From SIG440 sp045532055 (GTDB lineage Bacteria; Bacillota; Clostridia; Monoglobales; Monoglobaceae): 28,882 nucleotides of DNA. Below, piece after piece: positions 22,466 to 28,882 of the stretch (position 1 is its first letter; each line of letters starts with the position of its first letter). Below the pieces are notes generated by a model. That model did not search any database and was not told the origin of the DNA. It saw nothing but the letters and a program-made list of their open reading frames with translations. Both the position numbers and the translations under genes were made by a program. Location of the stretch: the NCBI GenBank assembly GCA_045532055.1, contig JAZSFF010000048.1, positions 1 through 28,882 of the forward strand, given 5' to 3'.

Positions 22466-22492
22466 AAAACCCCCTACAATGTAGGGGGTTTT
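22466..22492. terminator. bidirectional terminator between converging genes
   Basis: AAAACCCCCTAC (22466-22477), loop AAT, GTAGGGGGTTTT (22481-22492): a perfect 12-bp stem with T-runs on both strands. Confidence 0.9.
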
Positions 22493-22499
22493 GTTGTGT

Positions 22500-22976
22500 C
22501 TAAAACATTCTTTTCAGCTTTCTTTTTACTTTGCCGGCGAAGTGCTTTGCCCTGAGATAAAGTCTTCTTCTGCCCAGAGTCTTTACATATCTGATATACT
22601 CAGGATTATCCATAGCTACAATCTTATCATCACGCAAAAGCTCAATCATAACACCGATAATCTGATTTTCTGTTATTCCATACTCCTTTACCCATTGATT
22701 GTCGCCACAAAGAACATACCCTGCTTTGTCCACACCAATAATACGATGAAGAACAAATTGACCATTGGTGCGTCTGTAAAAAACAACATCTCCAACAGTT
22801 GGCCTCTTGTTCGGCTTTTCAATAGTAACGCTGTCTACACCCTGTCTTATAAGGGGCAGCATGCTTATTCCATGTGGTCTAAAGGTTACACTCCCACCGC
22901 TATCCAGCTTTTCTGCAATAACAGGATACAACTCCTCAAGTCTTATACTGTATTCTGAATTTTTATTATTATTCAT
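22500..22976 (-). CDS. soluble S24/S26-family serine peptidase, signal-peptidase-like
   Basis: A 158-residue protein with the signal peptidase I signature in the SipW/ER-type form: GISMLP (nucleophile S38), DVVFYRR (64-69), LHRIIG (H77 in place of the bacterial Lys) and GDN (91-93). It has no hydrophobic anchor at either end; the C-terminus is strongly basic (RRRLYLRAKHFAGKVKRKLKRMF region). A membrane-free enzyme of this type probably cleaves a cytosolic peptide or protein, or binds the membrane through its basic tail. The ATG at 22976 overlaps the end of the PqqD-like gene by 8 bp, so the two are coupled; a TTG one codon earlier is also possible. It is the last gene of the SLH/kinase/PqqD operon. 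Leader-peptide cleavage is inferred from context. Confidence 0.82.
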   Translation of the reverse strand: MNNNKNSEYSIRLEELYPVIAEKLDSGGSVTFRPHGISMLPLIRQGVDSVTIEKPNKRPTVGDVVFYRRTNGQFVLHRIIGVDKAGYVLCGDNQWVKEYGITENQIIGVMIELLRDDKIVAMDNPEYIRYVKTLGRRRLYLRAKHFAGKVKRKLKRMF

Positions 22977-23235
22977 CAATCAGATTTGCCTCTTTCATTT
23001 TTTTTACAAAGGCCTTTACGTCCTCTGCAGCTCTCACCTCATCCACATCATATTCCTCAGTAAGAGCCACCACCAACGCTTCCTCTGTCACATCCTTCGC
23101 CATGGCATTCCACAAGGTTGCACCGCTTTCATTCAGGTTAATGATGCCATTGAAGTTAAGTGCTCCATCACCAACAGGAACAACAACATAATACCCTGCA
23201 ACATTCTTCAGCATATAATCCTTCTTCACTCTCAT
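22969..23235 (-). CDS. PqqD-like protein (RiPP recognition element type)
   Basis: An 88-residue protein of the PqqD fold. A winged-helix-like beta sheet (VAGYYVVVPV, LNFNGIINLN) leads to the hallmark NESGATLWNAM, followed by helices with LTEEYDVDEVRAAEDVKAFVKKMKEANLI. PqqD-like domains bind leader peptides of ribosomally made, modified peptides and present them to the modifying enzymes. No radical-SAM partner is encoded next to it. The ATG at 23235 gives the normal family length and has AAAGGGTG upstream. It is preceded in the operon by the kinase-like gene and overlaps the peptidase gene. Confidence 0.85.
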   Translation of the reverse strand: MRVKKDYMLKNVAGYYVVVPVGDGALNFNGIINLNESGATLWNAMAKDVTEEALVVALTEEYDVDEVRAAEDVKAFVKKMKEANLIDE

Positions 23236-23278
23236 GTCTATCACCCTTTGCCTTTCTTCACGCAAAATAAAAGACCAT

Positions 23279-23304
23279 GTGCCGGAGCGTTGTTGCCCCG
23301 ACAC
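23279..23304 (-). terminator. hairpin between the kinase-like and PqqD-like genes (partial terminator or processing site)
   Basis: Minus strand GTGTCGGGGC (23304-23295), loop AACAAC, GCTCCGGCAC (23288-23279): 10 bp with two G-U pairs, followed by ATGGTCTTTTATTTTG. The U-rich tail is interrupted, so it may only reduce read-through, lowering downstream gene expression. Confidence 0.5.
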
Positions 23305-23310
23305 ACAAAA

Positions 23311-24057
23311 TCACTCTATATTATTCATTCCCCGGTACGCAACATAAGCCGCTTCGTCATCCATATTACACCCCAGACGATAAACCTTTACCCTGTCAAG
23401 AAGCCTGTCAAGAAGTGTAAGGAGTTTCTCCATATCTTCTGGGTCTTTGGGTCTTATGGTCTGGTTTAGGATTTGGTGGATGGCTTCCTTTTTGCTCATT
23501 TCCCCAATTCCGTTAACCTCCGCCCGCTCCAGAAAGCAAATCCCCTGAATGGGCACTTCTGCATTGCAGCTCTGGTCATACTTGCCGCTCCAGGGCGTGC
23601 CATAAGCCTTTACACCATTATCAGTCAGCTTTATTGCTGGTTTGTCGTCATTTATTATGAAGGTTTTGTCTTCTCCAAACACCCTCTGCCATATGGACGT
23701 ATGCGTAGACTTTCCCGTGCCACTGGGTGCAGAAAAAAGATACGCCTTGTTCTCATACACCACGCCGGAGGCATGGAGCATAAACCCGTCAAAATTCAGA
23801 AGGTTGAGATAAAAAGTCTCTCCCGTCCACATATACTCATGCTCCAGAAGTGTCAACTGCGGATTTTGCTGTCTTCTCATCTCAAGATACTCGTCAGTGA
23901 ACCCTACCACTATCTGTGGGTCTCCGTCAAAATCTTGAACATAGTTGCGTGCCTGAGTTTCTATTATCCCATCACGTCTTACAATCATGCCTACATTCAC
24001 ATCTGCTATCCGGCATTTAACTTTAACAATCCCGTCCTTTTTACTTTGATTGTTCAT
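23311..24057 (-). CDS. HPr kinase-like P-loop protein
   Basis: A 248-residue cytosolic protein similar to the C-terminal kinase domain of HPrK. It has HASGVV (95-100), a Walker A motif SAPSGTGKST (109-118), IINDDKPAI (134-142, likely metal-binding acids) and GTPWSGK (153-159). It lacks the HPrK N-terminal domain. Relatives occur in peptide-modification clusters next to PqqD-like genes; in some lasso-peptide clusters such a kinase phosphorylates the precursor. Its start overlaps the SLH gene stop by one base (TAATG), indicating translational coupling. AAGAG is the only weak ribosome binding site. Substrate unknown; carbon-catabolite regulation is unlikely because the genuine HPrK layout is missing. 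Confidence 0.8.
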   Translation of the reverse strand: MNNQSKKDGIVKVKCRIADVNVGMIVRRDGIIETQARNYVQDFDGDPQIVVGFTDEYLEMRRQQNPQLTLLEHEYMWTGETFYLNLLNFDGFMLHASGVVYENKAYLFSAPSGTGKSTHTSIWQRVFGEDKTFIINDDKPAIKLTDNGVKAYGTPWSGKYDQSCNAEVPIQGICFLERAEVNGIGEMSKKEAIHQILNQTIRPKDPEDMEKLLTLLDRLLDRVKVYRLGCNMDDEAAYVAYRGMNNIE

Positions 24058-25001
24058 TATTCATTCTCTTGTGTTTTTTCAGATTGACCTGCAAGAATTG
24101 TGCCCATTGAGTAAGTGCTGTCTTTTGTAACATAAACTCTCTCTATGTTGGAGGGGTCGCCCTCAACTTCGATATTGGGCATAATAATTCTTACTTCTTT
24201 GAATATACCGTCAATCAAAATCTTGTTGCCACCACGAACAACCAGTTTATCAGAAATGTTGCCGTTTGAAATGCTCATGTCAGCAGTACCTACGCCGTCA
24301 CCTATAACAACCATATGATTGCTTTCTGCGGTATCAATGTTCAAACCGCCCACTCTTATCATAACATTGCCATCTGAGGGGATTTTGGTTGTTTCAGGGT
24401 CATCAATGTAATATTTAACCAGTCTGTCTATAACAACAGCAAACTCTGCACGGGAGATGTTGTTGAGAGGATTGATATAGCCATTGGCACCTGCTACGTA
24501 ACCGTTTGAAACAATTGCAGCAACAGATACTCTTGCCCAATCACTAATTTTGTCATTATCCTTGAAACCGTCAAGAACTGTCAGGTCAATGTTTTTGTCC
24601 AGATTAAGCGAAAATACTCTGGCAAGAACCACAAAGGCCTCCTGTCTTGTGATATAGTTGTTGGGGTTAAGTTTGCCATCGCTGCCGTTGAATGCACCCA
24701 TTGCAACCGCCTTGGACATTGAAGAATAGAACCAGTCGTCAAGCTTAACATCTGTAAACGCCGAAATGTCTGCATCCTGAGTTGCGCCGCAAGCACGAAC
24801 CATAATGGTTGCCATTTCAGCTCTTGTCATGTTGTCAGAGGGATAAATTTTGCCGTCACTGCCACTGAGAAGACCATTTTCAACGGCATTCTTCAGTGCC
24901 GCAGTTGACCAGTCATCAGGCATGTCAGAAAATTCCGCCGCAAAACCCACTGTTGACAGTGAGAACAAACATACTAAAATCAAAGCAATTACTTTTTTCA
25001 T
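24057..25001 (-). CDS. secreted S-layer-homology (SLH) protein with beta-rich C-terminal domain
   Basis: A 314-residue exported protein. The signal peptide is residues 1-22 (cleavage likely after GFAA). Three SLH domains follow at about 23-70, 82-130 and 144-195, with the motifs TRAEMATIMVR, TRQEAFVVLAR and SRAEFAVVIDR; these normally bind pyruvylated secondary cell-wall polymer. Residues about 205-314 form a beta-rich domain with short repeating strands (VVIGDGVG, MSISNGNISDKLVVRGGNKI), like a small beta-helix. It is the first gene of the operon with the kinase-like, PqqD-like and peptidase genes, has a strong promoter, and overlaps the next start. The overlap suggests a shared function or merely shared transcription; no sorting or modification motif is obvious. 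Confidence 0.9.
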   Translation of the reverse strand: MKKVIALILVCLFSLSTVGFAAEFSDMPDDWSTAALKNAVENGLLSGSDGKIYPSDNMTRAEMATIMVRACGATQDADISAFTDVKLDDWFYSSMSKAVAMGAFNGSDGKLNPNNYITRQEAFVVLARVFSLNLDKNIDLTVLDGFKDNDKISDWARVSVAAIVSNGYVAGANGYINPLNNISRAEFAVVIDRLVKYYIDDPETTKIPSDGNVMIRVGGLNIDTAESNHMVVIGDGVGTADMSISNGNISDKLVVRGGNKILIDGIFKEVRIIMPNIEVEGDPSNIERVYVTKDSTYSMGTILAGQSEKTQENE

Positions 25002-25055
25002 CTTTCAAAAACCCTTTCATAAGTGAAATTATACTAATAATCCAGTATCCATATC

Positions 25056-25085
25056 ATTATACTTCATTACTGAACTTTTTTCAAT
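25056..25085 (-). promoter_or_regulatory. promoter of the SLH/kinase-like/PqqD-like/peptidase operon
   Basis: Minus strand TTGAAA (25080-25085), 18-bp spacer, consensus TATAAT (25056-25061). A second TATAAT lies about 26 bp downstream but has no good -35. Confidence 0.75.
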
Positions 25086-25133
25086 CCTCTTTTCAAAAAT
25101 TATTCCCTCGTTCAAAAATTCGTTACATTTACC

Positions 25134-25178
25134 AAAAAAAATCTGTTTTAATAGTCGGGTTGACCATCAAAACAGATT
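25134..25178 (-). terminator. asnA terminator
   Basis: Minus strand AATCTGTTTT (25178-25169) and AAAACAGATT (25149-25140) form a perfect 10-bp stem around a 19-nt loop, followed by a U-run. The stem is partly AT, the loop rather large. Confidence 0.75.
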
Positions 25179-25191
25179 GGAATTTTTGTAA

Positions 25192-26199
25192 TTAAAGAAG
25201 ATTTATACCATGTTCTCTGCATTCTTCCACCATTTCCTCCGGCCACACTGACGCATGCACCTCGCCAATATGTGCCTTGTGAAGAATGAACATACAAATT
25301 CTGGACTGACCTATTCCGCCTCCGATTGTGTAGGGGAGTCTGCCTGCAAGCAAATCTCTGTGATATGGCAGAGCTGCACGGTCCTCACACTTTGCTGCTT
25401 TAAGCTGGCGTTTGAGGGATTCCTCCGAAACCCTGATGCCCATACTTGACACCTCAAAAGGAATATCCAGAAGGTCATCATAGAACAAGAGGTCGCCGTT
25501 GAGCTCCCAGTCATCATAGTCAGGTGCTCTGCCGTCATGTCTCTTGCCGGACTTCAGCACATCACCAATCTGCATAAGGAAAACTGCTCCCTTGTCACGG
25601 GTTATGGCATGCTCCCGTTCCTTTGGCGTCAGGTCTGGATACATATCCTCAAGTTCCTGAGTTGTCATAAAACAAACTTCCTCCGGTAGCCTGGGTTCAA
25701 TTTGGGGAAATAAAGAATTTACATACTTTTCGGTCATTTTGAAAACATCAAAAATCTTTTTCACAGTTTGTTTCAGGGTTGAGACAGTTCTGTCGTTTTT
25801 GGATATAACCTTTTCCCAGTCCCACTGGTCAACGTATATTGAATGTATGTTGTCGGTGTCCTCGTCACGACGGATTGCATTCATGTCGGTATACAAACCC
25901 TCATCGTCAGAAAATCCATACTCCTTGAGGGCGTTTCTCTTCCACTTGGCAAGAGAATGTACAATCTGCAGGTTTCTGCCTGTCTCCAGAACATCAAAAG
26001 AAACCGCCCTTTCAACGCCGTTAAGGTCATCATTGAGACCGGTATCCGGGTCTACAAAAAGAGGAGCCGAAACACGTGTAAGTTTCAGTTCTCTGGCAAG
26101 GTTGGTCTCGAAATAATCCTTTGTAGCCTTTATTGCGATTTGTGTATCAATCAAATTCAGTGCCGACCGATATCCGTCGGGCTTTATTACTGCTGCCAT
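25192..26199 (-). CDS. asnA: aspartate-ammonia ligase (asparagine synthetase A)
   Basis: A 335-residue class II aminoacyl-tRNA-synthetase-like enzyme that makes asparagine from aspartate, ammonia and ATP (E. coli AsnA has 330). Recognised motifs: LARELKLTRVSAPLFVDP, DLNGVERAVSF, HSLAKWKR, LYTDMNAIRRDED, HSIYVDQWDWE and the C-terminal GGGIGQSRICMFIL (motif 3). The ATG at 26199 is poorly served (AGAAAGG is 14 bases away), but no better in-frame start exists. It is monocistronic with its own promoter and terminator. The leader is only about 45 nt, so there is no room for a T-box element. Confidence 0.95.
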   Translation of the reverse strand: MAAVIKPDGYRSALNLIDTQIAIKATKDYFETNLARELKLTRVSAPLFVDPDTGLNDDLNGVERAVSFDVLETGRNLQIVHSLAKWKRNALKEYGFSDDEGLYTDMNAIRRDEDTDNIHSIYVDQWDWEKVISKNDRTVSTLKQTVKKIFDVFKMTEKYVNSLFPQIEPRLPEEVCFMTTQELEDMYPDLTPKEREHAITRDKGAVFLMQIGDVLKSGKRHDGRAPDYDDWELNGDLLFYDDLLDIPFEVSSMGIRVSEESLKRQLKAAKCEDRAALPYHRDLLAGRLPYTIGGGIGQSRICMFILHKAHIGEVHASVWPEEMVEECREHGINLL

Positions 26200-26247
26200 T
26201 TGAAATCATAGCCTTTCTGTAAATGATTTTTTCATCATTAAGAATTA

Positions 26248-26276
26248 ATTTTAACATTTTATTTCAAAAAAAGCAA
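26248..26276 (-). promoter_or_regulatory. asnA promoter
   Basis: Minus strand TTGCTT (26271-26276), 17-bp spacer, TAAAAT (26248-26253) with TGT before it (extended -10). Confidence 0.6.
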
Positions 26277-26297
26277 TAGAAAACCCATATTTTAAGA

Positions 26298-26328
26298 AAA
26301 TATTTTCACCTAAATACGGACATACTAA
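26298..26328 (+). promoter_or_regulatory. possible sporulation-type promoter of the DUF1540 gene
   Basis: AAATATT (26298-26304) and CATACTAA (26321-26328), 16 bp apart, vaguely resemble a mother-cell (sigma-E-like) promoter. No good sigma-A pattern is present. Weak evidence. Confidence 0.25.
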
Positions 26329-26359
26329 AGATACAACAACATTTAGGAGGTGAAAACTT

Positions 26360-26515
26360 ATGACAAACAGCGGTGTAAGCTGCAACGTAAACGAATGCAT
26401 GTATCATGCAGAGGAAAACAAATGTAGCCTTGACAAAATCCAGGTAAGTCATGAAAAGACAAGTGCAGATTCTATCTCAATCCCTCACTTCTGCAAAAGT
26501 TACGAAAAGAAATAA
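26360..26515 (+). CDS. DUF1540 family mini-protein
   Basis: A 51-residue cysteine-containing protein, MTNSGVSCNVNEC at the start and PHFCKSYEKK at the end. The Cys at 8, 13, 22 and 45 match the DUF1540 pattern (CxxxxC, about 8 residues, C, about 22 residues, C), which suggests a small metal-binding fold. AGGAGGTG (26345-26352) is an almost perfect ribosome binding site 8 bases before the ATG. DUF1540 proteins are common, often in several copies, in spore-forming Clostridia; the function is unknown. It is monocistronic, divergent from asnA, and ends in a strong terminator. Confidence 0.88.
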   Translation: MTNSGVSCNVNECMYHAEENKCSLDKIQVSHEKTSADSISIPHFCKSYEKK

Positions 26516-26553
26516 AAACCTGAATTTCTATCATTACTGAACCCTCAAATTTT

Positions 26554-26592
26554 AAACGGCAGATATCCATACATATCTGCCGTTTTTGTTTT
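26554..26592. terminator. bidirectional terminator between the DUF1540 gene and rseP
   Basis: AAACGGCAGATAT (26554-26566), loop CCATAC, ATATCTGCCGTTT (26573-26585): a perfect 13-bp stem, then TTGTTTTT. The reverse orientation is less U-rich, but it may also end the cdsA-dxr-rseP transcript. Confidence 0.88.
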
Positions 26593-27629
26593 TAAAAAAG
26601 TTTCATTATATCATTCCACGTGGCAAAAACCATTACTCCCATCAGAAGGACCAGTCCTATAAAATGCACTACGCCTTCTTTTTCAGGCGGTATAGGTTTT
26701 CTGCGTATTGCCTCAATCACAACAAACAGTATTCTGCCGCCATCAAGTGCAGGTATTGGCAAAAGATTCATAATCCCAATATTCACCGATATAAACGCCG
26801 CCAGATACAAAAGATTGAGGAATCCCAGCATCCCGCCCATCTGCGCCGCATCATTCATTGCCCCTACAACGCCTACGGGGCCCGAAACTTCACCTACCGA
26901 CGCCTCGCCGCTGATAAGCATTCCCAAAGAGACAAAAACCAGTTTTCCCATCCATACTGTCTGGAAGAATGACTCTCTCACCACGTTAAATACGTTTGCC
27001 TTTTCAATCTTTGGGTTGAATCCTACAAGATACGCCGGTGTGCCGTCTGCATACTGTGCAACATATGGCTCAAATGTGCCCGAAACCTTTTGTCCGTCAC
27101 GAACAACCGTTATCCGACTTTCCTTTCCGCCGCTTTGCTGCATGGCAAAATCAATATCTCGTCTTATATTTACCCTTGTGCCGTTTATCTCCACAATTCT
27201 GTCCCCAGGTTTCAAAAACTCTGCTGCATCTGCAGTCTCCATAACCTTGTCAACCGTAACAGTAGAAACCCCCGTGCTTGCGGTTGATATTCCCACAAAC
27301 AAAGTGCAAACCACAAAGCCCAACACCACATTCATAGCAGCTCCCGCCGCCAGAACCACCAGTTTTGCATGCCAGGGTTTTCTTGAGAAAGACCCCTCAT
27401 CGTCGCTGTGGGCATCTTCACCCTCCATACTGCAAAAACCGCCTATGGGTATGGCACGGAGCGAATATCGGGTTTCGCCCTTTACCTTTGAGAAAATTTT
27501 GGGGCCCATTCCCAGAGCAAATTCATGGACTTTCACCTTGAAAAGTCTGGCAGTAACAAAATGTCCAAGCTCATGAACAAAGATTATAAGCGAAAAAAAC
27601 AAAATCGCAAAGATTATTGTCCAAATCAT
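26592..27629 (-). CDS. rseP: site-2-type intramembrane zinc metalloprotease RseP
   Basis: A 345-residue membrane protease that cleaves substrates inside the membrane (anti-sigma factors and signal-peptide remnants in other bacteria). The zinc site is HELGH (H19, E20, H23) in the first transmembrane segment, completed by NLLPIPALDGG (near 288-298, D296). A single PDZ-like domain (about 120-195, including LKPGDRIVEING) lies between, so it is the short RseP/RasP form. The C-terminal helix LVLLMGVMVFA closes it. The ATG overlaps the dxr stop by 4 bases (ATGA), so translation is coupled. It is part of the classic cdsA-dxr-rseP operon. Confidence 0.95.
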   Translation of the reverse strand: MIWTIIFAILFFSLIIFVHELGHFVTARLFKVKVHEFALGMGPKIFSKVKGETRYSLRAIPIGGFCSMEGEDAHSDDEGSFSRKPWHAKLVVLAAGAAMNVVLGFVVCTLFVGISTASTGVSTVTVDKVMETADAAEFLKPGDRIVEINGTRVNIRRDIDFAMQQSGGKESRITVVRDGQKVSGTFEPYVAQYADGTPAYLVGFNPKIEKANVFNVVRESFFQTVWMGKLVFVSLGMLISGEASVGEVSGPVGVVGAMNDAAQMGGMLGFLNLLYLAAFISVNIGIMNLLPIPALDGGRILFVVIEAIRRKPIPPEKEGVVHFIGLVLLMGVMVFATWNDIMKLF

Positions 27630-28768
27630 ATTTTATGCTCCAATCTAACAGATTTGTCAACCTCTATTATATCCTCTAATGTAGGATTTAATTTATTTTT
27701 ATATTCTCCCATAACCTTTTCCACATGCTCCCCAATCCCAAGAAAACCGATTTTGTCATGGAGGAAAGCGTCAACCGCCACCTCGTTGGCAGCATTCAGC
27801 ACGGTTGGCATAATTCCGCCCATTTCCCCTGCTTTCTTTGCAAGGGCAAGGCAACGGAAAGTCTCTTCGTCAGGTTTTGCAAAGGTGAGTGACGCAATCT
27901 CGGCAAAGCTCACCGGCCTGTCAGGAGACGGCAGCCTTTCGGGATATGTAAAAGCATACTGAATTGGATGTTTCATAGAGGGCAGACTGAGCTGCGCAAT
28001 AACACTCTTATCCACAAACTCCACCATTGAATGTATTATACTTTCGCGGTGTACCACAACCTCGATATCCTTAAACTCCACATCAAAAAGCCACTTGGCC
28101 TCAATTATTTCAAGGCCCTTGTTCATAAGGGTGGCACTGTCTATTGTTATCTTTGCACCCATTGACCAGTTGGGGTGTTTAAGAGCCTGTTCTTTTTTCA
28201 TATTTTTCAGTTCATTGCTGGTTTTTCCAAAAAACGGCCCCCCTGACGCAGTAAGCAGAATTTTGCTGACCTCATGATTTTTGCCGCCGTGCATGGACTG
28301 GAATATTGCAGAATGTTCGCTGTCCACAGGCAAAAGTCTCACCCCGTGACACTTCACTGCATCGGTAAAAAGTGCCCCTGCAGTAACCAGAGTTTCTTTG
28401 TTGGCAAGGGCGATATCCTTGCCGTCTTCTATGGCTTTCATTGTTGGAACAAGTCCTGCAAATCCCACAATGGCAGACAGAACCATATCCGTCTCACTGT
28501 CCGTTGCAGCAAGGCAAAGACCCTCCTCACCGCACAAAACAAGGGTGTCCGTGTCGGCAAGGCGTGTTTTCAAATCAAGGTATTTTTCCGGGTCTGCAAC
28601 AACCGCAATTTTGGGTCTGTACTTCCGCACCTGCTCTTCCAGAAGACAGACGTTGGAGTTTCCCGTAATAGCCCTGACTTTTATATTCTTTATTCCTTTA
28701 AGGTCATCAACCACCTGAAGAGCCTGGGTCCCGATTGACCCCGTAGACCCTAATATTGATATATTCAT
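27626..28768 (-). CDS. dxr: 1-deoxy-D-xylulose 5-phosphate reductoisomerase
   Basis: A 380-residue NADPH-dependent enzyme, the second step of the MEP isoprenoid pathway: DXP to 2-C-methyl-D-erythritol 4-phosphate. The NADPH motif GSTGSIGTQAL lies at residues 7-17. Substrate and metal motifs are ANKETLV, VDSEHSAIFQ, TASGGPFF and HPNWSMGAKITIDSATLMNKGLE. Length matches the family. AAAGG precedes the ATG, though at 13 bases. Presence of dxr shows that this organism uses the MEP route. It lies 24 bp after cdsA and overlaps rseP. Confidence 0.96.
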   Translation of the reverse strand: MNISILGSTGSIGTQALQVVDDLKGIKNIKVRAITGNSNVCLLEEQVRKYRPKIAVVADPEKYLDLKTRLADTDTLVLCGEEGLCLAATDSETDMVLSAIVGFAGLVPTMKAIEDGKDIALANKETLVTAGALFTDAVKCHGVRLLPVDSEHSAIFQSMHGGKNHEVSKILLTASGGPFFGKTSNELKNMKKEQALKHPNWSMGAKITIDSATLMNKGLEIIEAKWLFDVEFKDIEVVVHRESIIHSMVEFVDKSVIAQLSLPSMKHPIQYAFTYPERLPSPDRPVSFAEIASLTFAKPDEETFRCLALAKKAGEMGGIMPTVLNAANEVAVDAFLHDKIGFLGIGEHVEKVMGEYKNKLNPTLEDIIEVDKSVRLEHKI

Positions 28769-28792
28769 AAAGTTCCAAAACCTTTCCTGATT

Positions 28793-28882
28793 TTAAAATA
28801 TACCTATAAGGTTAAGATAAATATAAACCGCCGGTGCAACCATAATAACGCTGTCAAGTCTGTCCAAAATTCCGCCGTGGCC
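28793..28882 (-). CDS. cdsA: phosphatidate cytidylyltransferase, C-terminal end only
   Basis: The last 29 codons of a gene cut by the right edge. They read GHGGILDRLDSVIMVAPAVY and then a short hydrophobic end. GGILDRxDS is the C-terminal signature of CdsA, which makes CDP-diacylglycerol from phosphatidic acid and CTP in the membrane. The position before dxr and rseP fits the conserved uppS-cdsA-dxr-rseP order. Confidence 0.9.
   Translation of the reverse strand, partial: GHGGILDRLDSVIMVAPAVYIYLNLIGIF

Noticed and set aside
22500..24057. Lasso-peptide biosynthesis cluster
   Set aside because: The PqqD-like and kinase-like genes fit, but there is no asparagine-synthetase-like cyclase and no transglutaminase-type protease; asnA nearby is the unrelated AsnA ligase, not the lasso cyclase family.
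26200..26359. T-box or other riboswitch before asnA
   Set aside because: The predicted leader is about 45 nt and lacks the T-box sequence and a terminator.
26620..27576. Long plus-strand open frame (318 codons) opposite rseP
   Set aside because: It is fully antisense to a clear RseP with intact motifs, has no ribosome binding site, and its composition (Ser/Thr/Pro) is that of a reverse-complement shadow.
1..28882. CRISPR array, insertion sequence or prophage genes
   Set aside because: No regularly spaced repeats, transposase, integrase or phage structural genes were found on either strand.

Overview
This window looks like chromosomal DNA of a low- to mid-GC, endospore-forming member of the Clostridia (Firmicutes). 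The reasons are the gene content (spmA/spmB, a SipL-like SPOCS-LysM protein, a DUF1540 protein, DacF-type carboxypeptidases, an SLH protein), strong AGGAGG-type ribosome binding sites, and sigma-A promoters that often carry an extended -10 (TGn). I cannot name the genus. Most of the window is ordinary housekeeping DNA. The unusual material is in the intergenic regions and in one small accessory operon.

Layout. 1-2.2 kb (+): two tandem promoters point out of the left edge on the minus strand, followed by a DD-carboxypeptidase and mtnN. 2.2-5.6 kb (-): a 1071-residue, unclassified, carbohydrate-enzyme-like protein with a strong promoter and a probable AraC-type operator. 5.66-5.93 kb (-): tRNA-Thr and tRNA-Tyr with promoter and terminator. 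5.97-6.43 kb (-): a YfcE-type phosphodiesterase. 6.5-9.45 kb (+): three small proteins of unknown function, then the SipL-like spore protein. 9.45-13.6 kb (-): spmA-spmB, YigZ family, murA and walJ. 13.6-14.65 kb: about 500 bp with two similar foldable arms facing each other, then a structured leader with an intrinsic terminator in front of a 77-residue unknown protein. 14.7-15.0 kb: tRNA-Arg(CCU) with a partial 166-bp-offset duplication. 15.06-19.1 kb (-): galE-lepA-hemW. 19.2-21.75 kb (-): tsaE-tsaB-dacF. 21.97-22.46 kb (+): a dCMP deaminase-type protein behind a leader that can fold into an H-type pseudoknot. 22.5-25.0 kb (-): an operon of a secreted SLH protein, an HPr-kinase-like P-loop protein, a PqqD-like protein and a soluble S26-type peptidase. 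25.2-26.2 kb (-): asnA. 26.36-26.5 kb (+): a DUF1540 mini-protein. 26.6-28.9 kb (-): cdsA (partial)-dxr-rseP.

How the genes work together. Cell-envelope functions dominate: murA and two DacF-type enzymes (peptidoglycan), cdsA (phospholipid), dxr (isoprenoid), rseP (intramembrane proteolysis), galE (sugar nucleotides) and the SLH protein (surface). Sporulation is served by spmA/spmB, sipL and probably the small genes before sipL. Translation is served by lepA, tsaB/tsaE and three tRNAs.

The best candidates for something undescribed are: the SLH/kinase-like/PqqD-like/peptidase operon, which resembles peptide-maturation machinery but has no visible precursor or cyclase; the paired foldable arms at 13.70-14.20 kb; the leader-terminator unit at 14.21-14.64 kb; and the pseudoknot leader at 21.90-21.95 kb. 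All assignments come from reading motifs by eye; no database search was run.
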